Assembly: GCA_963755195.1 (NCBI GenBank)
Contig: CAVWIZ010000002.1
Location: forward strand, 1,302,001-1,366,000
Direction: 5' to 3'
DNA length: 64,000 bases
Source: CAVQJU01 sp963755195
GTDB lineage: Bacteria; Acidobacteriota; Vicinamibacteria; Vicinamibacterales; CAVVIG01
In this document: in pieces, positions 63,809 to 64,000 of the stretch
Layout of the letters: every line of letters starts with the position of its first letter
How positions within the stretch are numbered: position 1 is the stretch's first letter
Program-made: the position numbers and the translations under genes
The notes under the pieces: generated by a model
The model's input: only the letters and a program-made list of their open reading frames with translations
What the model was told of the DNA's origin: nothing
Databases searched by the model: none

Positions 63809-64000
63809 CGGCTGTCACCGAATGGGAGCAAGCCTACCAACGCTTCGAAACACCCGAACAGGAGCGGCGCAAGTTCACCCGGCGCCTCCGAGGGCTCGGC
63901 GTGCATGAGTGGAGCCGGGAGACACGCGTGCTGGAAATCTGCTCGGGGCGCGGCAACGGCCTCGTCGCATGGCGGCGGCTCGGGTTCTCGAACGTGTTCG
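63805..64000 (+). CDS. class I SAM methyltransferase, N-terminal part only
   Basis: GTG at 63805 overlaps the glycosyltransferase stop by 4 nt. VTEWEQAYQRFETPEQERRKFTRRLRGLG, then TRVLEICSGRGNGLVAWRRLGFSNV, a SAM motif I (VLEICSGRGNG). The frame runs off the right edge. Likely a further modifying methyltransferase of the plus-strand glycan/lipid unit. Confidence 0.75.
   Translation, partial: MTAVTEWEQAYQRFETPEQERRKFTRRLRGLGVHEWSRETRVLEICSGRGNGLVAWRRLGFSNVF

Overview
The window is GC-rich chromosomal DNA, most likely from an uncultivated or environmental Acidobacteriota of the Vicinamibacteria type. This is inferred from gene content: repeated paralogues of the secreted GEPDLQGVW-like family, DUF6152 and DUF2911 proteins, PQQ propeller dehydrogenases with cytochrome c, Tat-exported TIM-barrel proteins, a winged-helix/TPR regulator, a TMTC-like TPR membrane protein and tannase/GMC oxidoreductase genes. 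There is one tRNA (Thr-CGT). No CRISPR array, prophage, transposase or rRNA is visible.

Layout. 0-3.8 kb: a HEAT-repeat gene running off the left edge, uvrA, and a divergent cupin. 3.8-5.55 kb: tRNA-Thr followed by a small accessory segment marked by two further copies of the tRNA 3' end, holding one outer-membrane-like gene and small ORFs. 5.55-13.4 kb: a secreted family protein and a small basic protein (+), then a minus-strand operon of PepF-type peptidase, diheme cytochrome c, PQQ dehydrogenase and two sugar-phosphate-isomerase-like TIM barrels. 13.4-24.6 kb: NCS2 permease, metzincin-like protein, winged-helix/TPR regulator with a MocR-type regulator, PD40 propeller plus M16 peptidase, and an MFS transporter. 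24.6-31.5 kb: a FAD/FeS oxidase translationally coupled to a class V aminotransferase and a SnoaL-like protein, then an alpha/beta hydrolase and a GEPDLQGVW-type protein. 31.5-44.4 kb: an ester and aromatic-compound catabolism region with GMC oxidoreductase, its Tat-exported small subunit, a FadR-type regulator, tannase, a metallo-beta-lactamase-fold protein, carboxylesterase, an exported HpcH/HpaI aldolase, an EthD protein and an acyl-CoA-dehydrogenase-fold monooxygenase. 44.4-52.7 kb: small proteins, then a ribose-type ABC importer operon with a PQQ/PVA-dehydrogenase-like propeller placed between the permeases and the binding protein. 52.75-64 kb: a dense lipid- or glycan-modification cluster with two desaturases (one fused to a methyltransferase), several zinc-ribbon methyltransferases, a radical SAM enzyme, a PhyH-type dioxygenase and, divergently, a TMTC-like TPR protein, a GT2 glycosyltransferase and a further methyltransferase.

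Two features run across the window. First, many genes contain single-base frameshifts, concentrated at about 34.4-41.1 kb. Nearly all that I could resolve are +1 insertions with the protein well conserved on both sides, so I read them mainly as assembly or sequencing error. Second, short-period (7, 8, 9 and 21 nt) imperfect repeats sit at gene junctions. G-rich heptads always lie in the sense strand just upstream of the next start codon, and 9-nt-period palindromes overlap the starts of two adjacent exported-protein genes. These repeats, the tRNA-end cassettes and the methyltransferase-desaturase cluster are the observations most worth following up.
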